DNA of 64,000 nt, from the NCBI GenBank assembly GCA_033439765.1, contig JAULSN010000013.1, forward strand, positions 558,001-622,000. Direction: 5' to 3'. The translations under genes were made by a program, and so were the position numbers. The stretch comes from Lasiosphaeria ovina. Lineage: Eukaryota; Ascomycota; Sordariomycetes; Sordariales; Lasiosphaeriaceae. Below, in pieces: positions 31,835 through 44,134 of the stretch. Position 1 is the first letter of the stretch. Each line of letters opens with the position of its first letter. The notes beneath the pieces are model-generated. The model was not told the DNA's origin. It was given only the letters and a program-made list of their open reading frames with translations, and did no database searches.

Positions 31835-34800
31835 CTGGCAGCGGATGGATGTATTGGTGGACGGACGGACGGACGGCCGACCTGGCGCGTAAAAAGGAAC
31901 TTTAAAGAGACGAGCAAACGAAGACAGAAAGGTAGGCACACGGCAGGCCGCTACGTGTCTAGTCTCCCGGCAAGGAGTAAGAGGACGGGGAGAGACAGCA
32001 AAACTCGGCAACGGGAGACAACTCCAACAGGCAGTAACAATAGCTGCGGCAGAACTTGTCAGAAGCGACAAGTCGCATCCGCTAACCACGTAAGTCGATC
32101 CGGGGATGGTGGGGGGGGAGGGCCCCTGGGGGCACGCCGCGCGAAGTATCAGATCTATATTATATACTCCGGGGCGGCATCGCCCGCCTCCCATGTGTGT
32201 CCCCTCCGAGGGGGGCAAGGGGCGAGGGGATAGTCGGTGACATCGAGGGACGGCAACACAGCATCGTCCCAGGCACCGTGGGTGGGGAGATAGATCAGAC
32301 AGTTGTAGGCGCAAATTGGAATAGCCAGGCCGGACGGAGCCCCTCCTTCTCTGTGTGGTGCGCTGCGCTGCGGATGGCAAAAAAGAGCGGGACGGGAACA
32401 ATAGAGCTGGGATCGAGCGGATAGGAAACAGCTGTGCTCCACTTGGGCAAGGAATAAATACGGTGACACGGCCGCTGCGCGTCCCCGCTGCCCGACGAGA
32501 ATAGTCTCGTATGGGATCAAAGAAGGCGGGACAGCTGTCTTGGTAGTAGCGGAAGCCCTTGGGGAATTTGCGAGTACCCTTGCACCCGCACTCCCGCCTA
32601 TGACGAGCACAGCTTCATGGCCAAAAGGACGCCGCCCAATGCACCGTTGCCAGGCAAAGACCATCCTGTGGTGTGCCAGCGCGTGATGCAAGTCCCAGTC
32701 TCGCCGGCAAGGTCACATTAATGGGGCTGCCGCTCCATCTGTTGCCGTATCGTAGGTCCATCATAGATTCGCGAGAAAGGTAGAACAAAGCATGGGACAG
32801 ATCTAGTCTCTTATCCCATGACAACCGTCTGCAAAATGAAGAGGGGGTACTGGGCCAACATTCTCATTTTAACGGCAGTCATCCTAGGGCCGCCCGATCG
32901 AGCAAGCATCGACTGATCAGAGAAAAAATGCAAATGGCGGGGGCGAGCAGCATGGTGCCAGTTGGACCGACGATGGCCTTGCAATACCGAGCCAACGTAT
33001 CACGGGCCGGCCCTTCTTGACGATTCGGCCCCCTCGCCAGAGTAACCACTGCGGCAGTGTCGGTGTAGATGTCGGCGGCCCCCCCTTGCCCCTCGTCTCG
33101 ACTCGCCTCGCCAATGCAAGCCAACTGACGAGCTGGATCCCGGCAAATGCACCCGCGCCGGTGGCCAATTGGTTCCTAGCTGGGCCTGCATGTACTCTCA
33201 AGTTTGTGCTGGGTAGACTGCTGCAGGTCCCTCTGGTGGAATTAGAGATGATGCCTGCTGGAAGCACCTCCGGATCGGTGTGGTGGAAGAGTCGAGCGCC
33301 AAGAGGCAAAGCTAAGATTTGCGTACCCAATGGCTTTGCTAGCTACGCGAGAGGGTACGTTGTGCGAGCAGTGGTGAGACTTCCCGAAAGGGGTCTGAGG
33401 TTGACCTAGCCTTGCGTAATATTGGCGTGTGTTGATGCTGTACGTATTATACACGTACACATACATGTACAGTACCTGCAGAGATATTATGCGGCATGTA
33501 TGTGTCTTGGGCAGCGACTGTTTGCTTTCCGGCGCCCTCCTGCGTCAGGATGTCCGCCTATTGCTGCGTGTTTGCCTCCGCGACGGCAGCACGTGAAATT
33601 CCCTGCTAGCTCCAACACGTGCATATTGCATTATCCCATCGCCAGTATGCCAAATGTGGCCCCGGCCGAGGACTCCTTGGAGAAGGATAGCTGCACAATG
33701 GCGTTGTGCCAATGCGTGGCGAGTGTGATGATGGCTGTGGGCTGCTCAGGATCCACCATTGTCGGCGAAGAAGCTGAGCTGAGTGTTCTCGAAATCCCAG
33801 CTGCCACGCTGGTGGGTATCATCGACGGCTGCAAACAGGATTCCATGTCTCTATCCGTAGAAGAAAAGCATAGTGTACTGGCCCGAAGCCCAAGTAACGA
33901 AAAGAGGGCTTGGCATCATGAAAGTAGATGAAAACCACACATGCTGGTTCAGGAGCAAGCGGGCCAGGACAGTCCCGAGCCCCGATACTGTCTTTCAAAG
34001 CCGCAAGTCCCTAGTGGTGCTGTATCAGCCCTGGAGATGTGGCCACCGGGTGTCTCAGCGCGAGGCTGAACAGAGTGGTGAGGTGCCGGAATATCAGGTG
34101 TCGCTGATTCTTGATAGTCGCGACCAATGAAAGCGGGCGTGATATCGCCAAGAAAATAAATGTAGGTTTGACAGACTCTCGTATTTCTGATCTTGCCTGC
34201 AAAATTGGACCGATGCGGCGCTAACAGAGCCGAAGCAGCTGACAAGGGAGGGGATGAGAACCTCGTGTCGCTTCTGAGAATGACGGCGAGGCGTTCTAGC
34301 ACCCGACCCAGCACAATGCGGTGGTTAAGAAACCCCAACCGCCGTGTACAGTTGATCAGCGCTCTCAACCTTGGTGAAAGCCTCAGGTTCAACTATCGGA
34401 GATTATAAACAACTGGGGGCGGCTGAGGTGTTGTACTGGCGCTGGGAGTATATCTAGCTGCAATAACTCGATTTCTCCAAGACTTTGACGGAGCGTTTCA
34501 ACCGCAGTGCCAGCTTCCCCTTTATCTCGAAAAGGCCGAACGCCTTTGGGAGTCAGTTGACCTTCCAAGCCATTGGGGCCTGTTATAGCTGTGTTGTACG
34601 ACACTCATGGATCAATTTTCCAAGCCAGGACTGGCAGTCAGCCGTTGGTGTGGGTCGTTCACCATTTTCCCCTGGACTATCGTTATCTGTATGGCGATGA
34701 TATCTATTGGGTTATCGGGAAGAATCCCCTCATCAAGGGCCTTCTAGGCAATTTTCAGCCTATCAGCCAGCGGCGAGCATTGGAACGGCGTCGTTCATTC

Positions 34801-35396
34801 TCGCGTCCTGGAGCCAGGGGTTAATGTATGCAGGAAGACCATTTTTGAGTTGCCGGGCGGGTGAATGGGACACCAGGAGTGCCTAGATCTGTCTTTGAAC
34901 CAGAGCCGATGTGTTCCTCCATCTGTACCAGAGATGCCTGCACGTGAAGTCTTGGAAACAGTTGTTGAAAACACCAAATACCAAATAAAATCCGCGACGT
35001 CTTGAGCCACGACAATCGTCGCATTAGGTGAGAAAAGAAATTCGAAAAGACAATTAGAAAACGCGATGACGCGTGGCGTGCTCGAACACGTGTGGAAAGG
35101 AGCTGATGAGTTGCCCGTTCTGGAATGCTCCTGCCTTCCTTGCTGTTGTTGATCGATGCCTCGGCCCCCTGAGGAAACAACCCCAACCCTAGGTCAGCTT
35201 CCCCTCCTCTAACAAGGGTCACCGACCCCTGCAAACCCCGGCTATCAACGGCCATCCATCCATCCATCAGCCTGTCTGACATCAACACAACAGGACATGC
35301 GGACGTGGTATCAGCCATAACAAACTTGAAACATCGTGCTGTACTTCTTCTGCTGCGTAATCCGGGATATAGGCCGTTGTATAATCCCAAACCATC
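31835..35396. other. Long intergenic region
   Basis: About 3.6 kb with no supported gene. It probably holds the missing first exon of the minus-strand membrane protein and its promoter near 32150, plus a GGAC tetranucleotide run at about 31858-31876. The longer open frames (32155-32691 minus, 33422-33931 plus) show no domain, bias or start context to support them. Confidence 0.5.
32155..32166 (-). promoter_or_regulatory. TATA-like box for the membrane-protein gene
   Basis: On the minus strand this reads TATATAATATAG, about 320 bp before the first resolved exon. That suits a core promoter with an unspliced 5' exon between them. Confidence 0.3.
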
Positions 35397-36487
35397 ATGT
35401 CCGAGACAGCAAAGCGGCGGGTTGAAGCGCTTGGCAGCCATCTCGCAGCGCCGTCAGCAGTCACCGGCATTCCGCCCATCACAAAGATCGCATCCAACTC
35501 CAACGGCCCCCGGGTCGTTGGTAAGGTGGTCATTGTCACCGGTAAACCCACGGAAGAAAGGCTCTCCATGTTTGTAAGGGGGCTGACACTGTGATATACC
35601 CAAAAAAGGCGCGAACTCTATTCTCGGCATTGGCCGGGCCTCAGCGCACCAGTTCGCGCAGAACGGGGCCCGGGCCGTCTACATCTGCGACTACGACGAC
35701 TCCAACCTCGCCGAGCACAAGCACGAGATAAACGCCGCCTGGCCCGGGGTGGACGTGCACGTGCGGAAATTCGATGCCGCCGACGAGGAAGCCGTCAAGG
35801 CCGTCGTCGACGACGCCCTCGCGCGCTACGGCCGCCTTGATGTCTTCTTCGCCAACGCCGGCATAATAGGGCCGTTGGCCAAGTTCACCGACGTCGACGC
35901 CGAAGATTTCATGGAGGCATTTCGGGTCAACACGCTTGGGTTCGCAGCCTGTCCTCTCCCCTGCACCAAAAAAAAGGAGAAGACCCCAGAACATGAACGC
36001 TAACGTGCCAATCTCCTCGCAATCAATCAGCGTCTTCCTGGCTGCCAAGTACGCCGCGCCGGCGATGCAAAAGACGTCACCCGAGAAGCCAGAATCATCG
36101 GGGAGCATCATCGCGACGGCGTCGGTGGCGGGGCTGCGGTCCAACGCCGGGCCCACGCCGTACTCAGCCTCCAAGGCGGCCGTGATCTCGCTGGCACAGA
36201 CCATGGCCTACCAGCTCGTGGGCACGGCGATCCGCGTCAACGTGCTCTGCCCCGGCATGATCGAGACGGGCATGACGTCGCCCGTGTTCGAGGCCGCGCG
36301 CGCGCGCGGCACCCAGGGCAAGATCGGACAGCTCAACCCGCTGCGGCGGAGCGGGCACGCCGACGAGATCGCCCGCGTTGCCCTCTTCCTGGGCAGCGAC
36401 GAGAGCAGCTATGTCAACGGGCAGGCCTGGGCCGTGGACGGCGGCTTGAGCGTTGGCCACCCCTTCGTCCCAGGGAGAATGGCTTGA
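35397..36487 (+). CDS. Short-chain dehydrogenase/reductase (classical SDR)
   Basis: Three exons: 35397-35541, 35609-35939 and 36031-36487, giving 310 residues. The second intron has an unusual donor, GTTCGC. An N-terminal lead of about 42 residues precedes the Rossmann fold. Coenzyme motif: [14 protein letters not shown], the TGxxxGxG pattern split by intron 1 right after the first Gly. NAG motif: FFANAGIIG. Catalytic Ser lies in IIATASVAG, with YSASKAA giving the YxxxK pair. [14 protein letters not shown] and a C-terminal [16 protein letters not shown] are typical. It should reduce or oxidise an alcohol/carbonyl using NAD(P)(H). An acidic Asp at the end of the second strand (YICDYDD) favours NAD(H). 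The substrate is unknown. Confidence 0.9.
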
Positions 36488-38875
36488 TGGCTCTTTTTGG
36501 CTTTGCCATCTGCAAAAATCTATGTTTACGAACCTACTTTTCACTATCAGTTAACTGGAAGGAGCCAAAAAAGTGTGTTGAAAATATCTTTGTAGTTGAT
36601 GGGAATATGGCGGATATACGGAGAGTGTTTGGAATTTGTTGTACCACATTGGCATCCCTAGATATCATAGGTATTTTCCAAGTATAGCGAATAAGTCATC
36701 TCCAGTTTTTCTTGTTTTTCTCACCGTGAAACTATATCAACCTCGAAAGTTACGCAAAGGGGACCCGGATACGGAGTACGCTGAGTTTCTTCCTTTTTTA
36801 ATCTAGGTTGTGGAGTGTAAGACTTTTGAGTGTCGTAAAGGCTGCCAAGTGCCCAAGATGCCTTCGGAGACGGGATAAGAAAACTCACAAAAGGCCCTTT
36901 TTTGTCAACTTGGCAACCATACTCGCTCACTGATAGACCAGCGACGTATCGGGCGCTGCCGTGACGGCCAAGACTCGAGGTAGGAGCACCCGCTGGCCTG
37001 GGAAACGGGCTGGGCGGCGAGCCGGCGCAGCACAGCACCCCCAGAACCGAAGTGCGGGGAATGATTGCTTGGGGGTGGGGCGCGAGTGCTTGACTTGCGG
37101 TTTTGTTCCATGTTAGCGGACGTCGGGGCTTGGGATTCCGGCTTGCAACAGACTTTGAATTGGACTCGTTTTGAGTCACGCCACTTGCTTTTCAAAACAG
37201 CCTGGGACGATGCCAACCCTCCCCTCTAGACTCTAGAGCAGGTTCTAGGTTAGCTGCGTTAAGCGTTGTTAGTAGTGGGTCGTTAGTTTTACTAGTCCTA
37301 GATTCCATATCACCATATCCGTACTCCCATCTGTACTGCCGTAAAAAAGTTAACTCCGAGTCTCTTCCTCCGAGGCGCGGCACAACTAGAAGCCCCCGCT
37401 GCGGAAAGGAACGATGACGTCGATGCTCCCTGCCTCCAGTGGGACATGGCCTATTGCTTTGCACGGCCAGCCTTCAAGTTGTCTCCCCGTTACTGTTTGG
37501 CGCACCGCAACAGTGCAGCGCTTGACATTTCTACTTTCCGTGTCTCGGAACCGGCGGGCCTTGCATTGTGTCTCTGCGGAGTCGGTCGGGTTAGGTTGTT
37601 TGCCAGTTGGCAGGCACCCCCAGGCCCGGCCATGTCGATCGGGTGTTGGAGCAAGAGAGGGCAGGGGTTGCCCTCACCTTTTTCCTGTTGACCGTTCAGA
37701 TCAACGGCCAAAAGGCTCTTTCTGTAATAGATGCCCTCGGCGCTGTAGTGTAGGTTCAAAGGCTGAGCGTCGAGAAAGCTTCCCCGACCTCCAGTCCTCC
37801 AGTGTGACCTGTGTTCTATGCATTAGTTGCATCGCATCGCGTCCATGTGCGTGTCCCGCTTGTGCAAGGGTGGGCACACTTTTCGGTCGGTTGACTGCAA
37901 GCGGCGGAGACGACCGATTGTCGAATCGTTGTCGTTGTGAAGGAAGGCAGCGGCCGATCCGCCAAGCAGGGTCCGCAGGCGCCTAAGGTTGTGCCGAGAC
38001 CCAAGCCTGCCGCGAAAGTATAGTGCCGTTTCGCCGTACCTCCGCTGTAAGTACCGTATTGCAGGCGCATGGAGAGAAAGCAGGTACCTGTATCTCCAGG
38101 CAACCTCCCTAGCCGAGACTCCGAGTCAGTGGCGATGACCACTCGTCCACGTTTCCTGAAGCTGGAAACTGGGAACAAGGGCGCAAATGCGTAACATTAT
38201 TGCGTTCTCAGGGGGGTTCCTGGGTGCTGCCTTAGGTTGGATGGCAACACTGTATATATACATATAGTGTTTCTGAACAACATTTTGCTCCGTCATTTCC
38301 GCCGGCCGCAGGTTCCTGGCGTCTAGGTTGCCAGGCGCCGGTAATAACAGAGGCCAGAACCTTGAATCCCCTACCCCCATTCCATTATTCAGCCTCAGGC
38401 TTCCGCTCACGCGACAGCCAGCCGTCCAATCTGGCCATCCCATCCTCAAAGTTCTCCTTCCCACCCGTGGACCTTACCTAGGTTGGCTCCTAAAAAGCTT
38501 GCCCGTCCCGCTCGTTTGGTAGCCCGAGCAATTGCCAATTGTTCTTTAAAAAGCCCACTGCTTGGAGATAGCAACACTGCCTGGAGCTACCTCCTCTACG
38601 TCCTCTATCGTCTCGATTGGGAGCTGAACAAACTGCCTGTTCCTCTCCCCAACCCCTCCTCTTCTGGATTCGCTCAAGATGGGGAAGAGAAAATAAACAC
38701 CCGCCCTCCTGGCAACGAGGTGCTCGCGGTGACCGAGGCGCTGTGCAACATTCGAGTTCCGCGGTTCTACTCAACGCCCGACTTCCGCCGCCGCATTCTC
38801 GCCAAAACTCGAGCCTCAACAGCTTTACTGCCTGACAATTGGCGCGAGAGTTATCGCTGTCTATCCCTGATCAAT
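36488..38875. other. Intergenic, leader of the Siw14-like gene
   Basis: No supported gene. Several open frames of 80-190 codons (37192-37464 minus, 37414-37986 plus) lack start context and motifs. The last 390 bp read open in frame with the phosphatase gene and could be an alternative N-terminus, but the composition looks like leader sequence. Confidence 0.5.
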
Positions 38876-39760
38876 ATGGCCGTCGACGGCCAGGCGGTGT
38901 CTAAGCGGAGCGCGGTGCGTGTCTACGTCGAGGACGAATACGGCGCGGACAAGGACACACCCGAACGCCAGTCGCGGAGATCATCCAGGTACGAGGAAGA
39001 CATGTATGAGACGACTGGCCAGAACACCCCAACCAGTCGCCAGCAATCCGACAACACCAGCCCGCAGAACGGGCAGCCCCCGATCACATCGGGCGTCTTC
39101 CGTGGAATTGCCGATGGAGTATACGATTATACAGGCTGCACAAGCCCGCAGCACGATGCGACCATCCCTATCGACGGCCGCCCGATTAACTTTGGCGTCG
39201 TTGTTCCTGGAGTTTACCGAAGCAGCTTTCCCCAGACCGAGGATCACCTCTTCCTCAAGGGCCTCAAGCTGAAGACCATTATCACCCTGGTCCAGAAGGA
39301 CTTCCCCCAGGGATACAAAGCCTTTATGCGTGCCAACGGCATCAAGCACCACGTAGTTAACATGAAGGGCACCAAGAAGGAGGAGATTCCCATCACGACC
39401 ATGAAGACCATCCTCCGCCTCGTCCTCCGCCGGGAGAACCATCCCCTCCTCATCCACTGTAACCACGGCCGACACCGCACCGGCTGCGTCGTCGGAATCA
39501 TTCGCAAGGCCTCTGGATGGGACTTAACCAAGGTCCTTAACGAGTATAAACAATACGCCGGGCCCAAGATCCGCGACTGTGATATTAAGTATATTACGCG
39601 CTTCGAGCTCGCCACTCTCACAAACCTCTGGGCCAGCGAGTCGGGCGCCATGCTGCGCATCCGCAATTTTGGCCGCGTCACTCTGTTCACGGTTGTCATT
39701 CTCGTCATCTGGATCATCTCGGGCAACAAGCTGCATGCTAGACGCAAGCTCCTGAGATGA
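38876..39760 (+). CDS. SIW14: Siw14-like atypical dual-specificity phosphatase with C-terminal membrane helix
   Basis: Single exon, 294 residues from ATG 38876 (CAATATGGCCGTC). Residues 1-95 are disordered and charged. The PFA-DSP domain runs from about 100 to 255: INFGVVVPGVYRSSFPQTED, LKTIITLVQKDFPQGYKAFM, then the catalytic loop IHCNHGRHRTG (CxxxxxR, Cys near residue 193), VVGIIRKASGWDLTKVLNEY and CDIKYITRFE. This matches the yeast Siw14/Oca3 group, which removes the 5-beta phosphate of inositol pyrophosphates. At the end is a hydrophobic helix (VTLFTVVILVIWIISG) followed by KLHARRKLLR, which yeast Siw14 lacks as far as I recall, suggesting a tail-anchored form. Activity is inferred from the motif. 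Confidence 0.85.
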   Translation: MAVDGQAVSKRSAVRVYVEDEYGADKDTPERQSRRSSRYEEDMYETTGQNTPTSRQQSDNTSPQNGQPPITSGVFRGIADGVYDYTGCTSPQHDATIPIDGRPINFGVVVPGVYRSSFPQTEDHLFLKGLKLKTIITLVQKDFPQGYKAFMRANGIKHHVVNMKGTKKEEIPITTMKTILRLVLRRENHPLLIHCNHGRHRTGCVVGIIRKASGWDLTKVLNEYKQYAGPKIRDCDIKYITRFELATLTNLWASESGAMLRIRNFGRVTLFTVVILVIWIISGNKLHARRKLLR

Positions 39761-40711
39761 ACGAGAAGAAGCAAGCGATAGACGGTGCTGCGATCTCAGG
39801 AGAAACGGAATTGATGTTCTCGATAAAACAGGAGGCCAGAAACAAACATCCATCTTGGCACTCCGGTTTGGAAAGGGAAGGGAAAAAATGCAGCTAGCGA
39901 GAGAAGGGAATCACTTTCTAATGTCTGTTCTATGTTATTCTTAATCCTTGGATGGTCTTCTAGTATTGGGCTGGGAGCTACTGCTTGGATTGCTTGGCTT
40001 GGCTGGACTGGACTAGCTATTTTTCCTATTTTCTTTTCTTCCTCTTTCTCTCACCCCCTGACATCACTCACCAAAAGTCATCATGTGGACTATGGAAAAT
40101 AGAGATTGGGAAAACGGCATGCTATGTCGGAGACTATCAAGCGCTGAGGAGTCTCCCGGATGGAGTTATTCCCTCTTTTTTTGTCCTTTTCCTTGTTTCC
40201 GGTCAGTCAGATCGCTTTGGGGCAACCTGCACCTTTCTGCATGTGTTTTCTCTCGGAATTTCTTGTAGGTACACGTATGTGAGATTGTGTACTAATATCT
40301 ATTTATACACGCGGGACGGATTTGGTTTGTCTTGGGTTATTTTATTACACAGACTGGGAGCTGCGAAGCTTATACACATATCAAGCCGCAAGGCTGGCCG
40401 GGTTGGCTGTTTGTCCTGCATGGTGGGTTGCAGAGACGAGAAGAAAAAGAACGAAGACATTTAGCTAGGTACATATATCTTACACGCGACTGAGCCGGGC
40501 GACGCTGGAGGTGTCGCGGCGTTGTCTGAATAAAACACTCGAGATTCCGTTTCTCTCCATGCCAACGAGAAACTGGGCCTGTTTCTTCCGACGCATTCCT
40601 TCGTGACGTCCACTTATGTTGCATGGCGAATCCTGTGCCCCCCTCCCCCCTCATATGTCGCTACCGTGACCATCACCAACTGCATTATTGTCTATCCTGC
40701 ACTTGTCGAGT
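39761..40711. other. Intergenic, convergent 3' flanks
   Basis: Between a plus-strand and a minus-strand gene end. Pyrimidine-rich, with no gene supported. Confidence 0.6.
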
Positions 40712-41380
40712 TCATTTGTCGTCGTCCTGGTACACCCCCCACTTGTTGAGTTCGCGGCGCTCATTCTCCTCGGCGGCTCGGTCGGCCGTTGCGTACACGT
40801 ACGCGCCGGCCAGGCAGTTGGCCACGCCCAGCCCCATGGCAACGGCGCGCACGCCGCCGCGCACGGTGAACCGGTTCCGCAGCGACGCCGGCCGCCGACG
40901 CGCCGCCAGCAGCACGTACATGCCGCTGTATGCCGCCGTCATGCCCGCCCCGTCCTTCTTGAACCCCGCCACGCTCAGGTAGCTACTGAACATGAGCAGC
41001 GGCGCGAATAGCATGGGCAACACCTGCAGCGGCCGCCAGTGCAGCGCCGTCACCAGTGTGGCGAGTCCCATGGGCGGGAGAGATGAGTCTGGGGGTTGTC
41101 AGTTGAGCTCTGGTTCACGAATATTGTCATAACCAAGGGAAGTGGAAAGAGGATATAATTGTTATATGTAGTATTCGGGGAAAATGATCAATGGATCTCT
41201 CTTATTTGCCCCCCAAATGGGAAAGATGTAAACAACAGAAAAGGGGGGTGTGATGGAAGTGGTTCGCATGTTTCAGGCAGCACATCGTGAGGGGAATGAA
41301 TGAGTAAATGACTTACTTCCCCAACCCTTGACCATGGACAAAACCGACTTGGACGGCCCAGGATCCTCTAAGGCGGCCAT
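40712..41380 (-). CDS. AIM19: Aim19-like mitochondrial membrane protein
   Basis: Two exons, 41380-41317 and 41088-40712, with intron 41089-41316 (GTAAGT..CCCCCAG), giving 146 residues. The intron joins SMVKGWGN to SSLPPMGLATL. The protein has about three hydrophobic segments: LQVLPMLFAPLLMFSSYLSV, AGMTAAYSGMYVLLAARRRP and VRAVAMGLGVANCLAGAYVY. The middle block GAGxxAxxSGxYxLLxxRR, followed by RGGxRxxxxGLxxAN, resembles the yeast AIM19 product (altered inheritance of mitochondria 19), a mitochondrial protein of unknown biochemical role. The tail is charged, ending NKWGVYQDDDK. A downstream ATG at 41071 would cut off the first exon and seems less likely. Confidence 0.75.
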
Positions 41381-42246
41381 GCTGGGCCAATGAAATTCTA
41401 GAACTCTTCGAGGGTGATAATGTTATTGTATCTTGAAGGTGGAATAAGGCTTGCACACTCGGGGGCGCTTCTCGCGGGCTTTGGCCTTCCAATTGGCAGC
41501 GATTTTTCTTCTCACTGGGCAACAATCTTGAAGTGACGTCGAGACCGCATGACTAAGCGAAATCCTTGCCAATTTGGCACCGAGAACCAGAACTTTGCCC
41601 CGCCAAGCCACTCGACCACGGGGCGCACGGCCATTTTCGAGCCGCAGCCAACCCGGCGGATGCGGCGTTTATTGAGCAGGTGTCAAGGTATCGCTGCGGA
41701 AACGGGACGTCGCAGAAAAACCAATGACCAGCTGATAGTATAACGTCGCTCATTCGAAAACGACGTCGCAGTGGTGCGCTTTGTTGATCTCTTCACGACC
41801 TACCAGAACTCGCGGCGGCTGCCAGGGATTTTGGAGGACTTGATTCCGTACCACCTGGTGGTTTGCCAGGCCAATCTCTCAGGGCCCCCTTTCATCACGA
41901 GCTTCGAGAAGCCAAGAAGCCACGCTTTCAATCGGCAACTGCCACGGCCAGCGACACATCGGCACATCTCCATCGACGCCGCGCACCTACGGAACCCCTT
42001 CACTAGGGACCCCAGCACCCCAATCTAGATTGGCAAACAACACACACCTCTACGGTGTCAGATATATTTGACAGACACCCCGCGTTCGGCGCCGCTCTCT
42101 ACACGCTAGCGACAAGATCAACCATCAACCTGCGCACGCCTTCAGCCTCGACGCCTTGCTAACTAACGGCGTCCATCTTGCCACACAAACACACACGAAC
42201 GTCCGAGTGCAGCCCCGACCGAGCTCCCATCTAAAGGGGCAGCAGA
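41381..42246. other. Intergenic, divergent promoter region
   Basis: Separates the Aim19-like gene from the J-protein gene. No gene supported. The 85-codon frame at 41771-42028 shows no motif. Confidence 0.55.
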
Positions 42247-43384
42247 ATGCCCTCCGCTTCCGCCTCGGGGGCCGATGCCTCGTCGTCGTCGGCCCGCAAC
42301 CGCCAGCACAACCAGGGCAACCAGGACCGCACGTACACGGCGGAGCAGAAGCAGGCCGTGGTGCGCATCCGCAGCTGCAAGGCGACGGCCTTTTACGAGA
42401 TCCTCGAGCTCCAGAGCACGTGCACCGACGCCGAGGTCAAGAAGGCCTACCGCAAGCAGTCGCTGCTGACGCACCCCGACAAGAACAGCTACGAGCATGC
42501 CGACGAGGCCTTCAAGATGGTCGCGCGCGCCTTCAGCGTGCTGGGCGACAAGGACAAGCGCGACAAGTTCGACCGCTACGGCACAGACCCCGACACCAGG
42601 TTTCCGACCGGCGCGGCGCCACATCAGAACCCCTTCGCCGGCTTCGCGAACCGCGGCGCCGGCGGCGGTGGCATGGGTGGTGGTGCAGGGGGAATGTTTG
42701 GTGAAGACATCAGCCCAGAGGAGCTGTTTGCGAGGTTCTTTGGCGGCGGATTTGGAGGTATGTTTGTCGAAACCTAGCGCCCCTTATTTCTTTGTTTCTG
42801 GTCTCGCGTCTTTTTGTCTCCGACACAGGTACTAACATTTGTGGTCTGCAGGAGTTGACACGGGCCCCGGGTTCGTTTTCAACTTGAACGGCGGGCCGAA
42901 CTTCCGGGTTCACCAGTTCCAAGGCGGCCGGCCGAGGGCACGGCCCCGGAATCCCGGGCAACCTGAGGAAGCCAGCCTGTTCAGCACACTTATGGGCGTC
43001 CTCCCGATCCTCCTATTGTTCATATTTCCCCTCCTGTCGTCGCTTTTCTCGGGCTCCTCGCCGGCCGTGGCGCCGAGCATGACGTTTGACGCTCCGCACG
43101 CACCCTACACACAAGAACGGACAATGCCGAATTTTGGCGTCAAGTACTATCTCAACCCCAAAGACGTGAACACGTACAACGACCACAAGCTACACGCGCT
43201 GGACAAGAAGGCCGAGGTGATTCTGGTGCAGAGGCTGCGGGTCATGTGCGAGGACGAGAACTTGCACAAGCAGAAGCTCCGCGAGGAGGCCCAGGGCTGG
43301 TTCTACCAAGACCCGGACAAGATGGAGGTGGCCAATTCGATGGACATGCCCAGTTGCCGGCGGCTCAAGTCGCTCCATGTATAG
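42247..43384 (+). CDS. ER membrane J-protein (DnaJ with DUF1977, Hlj1/DNAJB12-like)
   Basis: Exons 42247-42757 and 42852-43384, with an intron in a Gly codon, giving 347 residues. After a Ser-rich start the J domain lies at about 45-115: TAFYEILELQSTCTDAEVKK, AYRKQSLLTHPDKN with the HPD triad, and AFKMVARAFSVLGDKDKRDK, FDRYG. A Gly/Phe-rich linker (GGGGMGGGAGGMFGEDISPE) is followed by ELFARFFGGGFGG. Then come a membrane helix (LMGVLPILLLFIFPLLSSLF) and a C-terminal DUF1977 region with MPNFGVKYYLNP. J-proteins of this build sit in the ER membrane with the J domain in the cytosol, stimulate Hsp70 and help degrade misfolded membrane proteins. Topology and role here are inferred from the family. 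Confidence 0.9.
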
Positions 43385-44134
43385 CACGACGCTTTCCCTC
43401 CCCCGGGGGGGATAACGCCTCTCTTGTTTGATGTCGTGTGGTCGTGCCTCTCGGAGGCACATGCCTGCCCGGTGTCGATGTGACGAAGATGGACGTTTGG
43501 CTGGCTGGGAACGACGCGCTGACTTTACATAATTGTTTTTTCCCTTCTTTTCTTGTCGACTAATGGGTTTTCGTTCTGTCCTACCGCGTTCTCATTTTTG
43601 GCCTCCTCTTTGGCGAGAGGAGGTGGAGGCGGACTGGCGTTGGTTTTTTTTGGGTGAGGTTTGCATAAATAGCATTGGCCTGTTCCCCGAGCTTTTGATT
43701 TTCGATATAAACTGAACGTCTGAGCCGTGGATTTACGGTTAAAAATACACAGTGGCTGCCCTGGCGTATCATGGCTCGCATGGCAACTGGAATCACACAT
43801 GGGGCTCAACAAAGTCTATGTTAATTGCCGCCCTCATGTCCTGCGGGCACTCTTGAGTAGCCATCCCCATCCTGCTGGCAGCCATCGATTTCTTGGCGTT
43901 GGCATGGTCAAAGAGGAGCGTTGTCCGAGCTGCTTGGCGATTTAGGCGACCTATATACGAAACATATAAGGAATACGATATTTACTCCAGAAACAGAGAA
44001 TACGGTGTTCTGGCCGCCGAGTTTGGCTGGCGCGTGTCGCCATTTTCGGCGGCTTCGATACCAAGTACATAAGTCTCTTACAAGTACCGTGTGGGAACCT
44101 GTGTATTGGGCCATCAATACTGATTTCTAATTGG
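43385..44134. other. Intergenic, convergent 3' flanks
   Basis: No gene supported in about 750 bp between the J-protein gene and the minus-strand gene that follows. Confidence 0.6.

Noticed and set aside
33422..33931. 169-codon plus-strand frame
   Set aside because: No domain, no clear start or splice context, ordinary composition for noncoding DNA here.
37414..37986. 190-codon plus-strand frame and nearby minus frames
   Set aside because: No supporting motif or start context, so left as intergenic.
38483..38875. In-frame N-terminal extension of the Siw14-like protein
   Set aside because: Begins without a convincing start and looks like leader sequence; the ATG at 38876 gives a normal family length.
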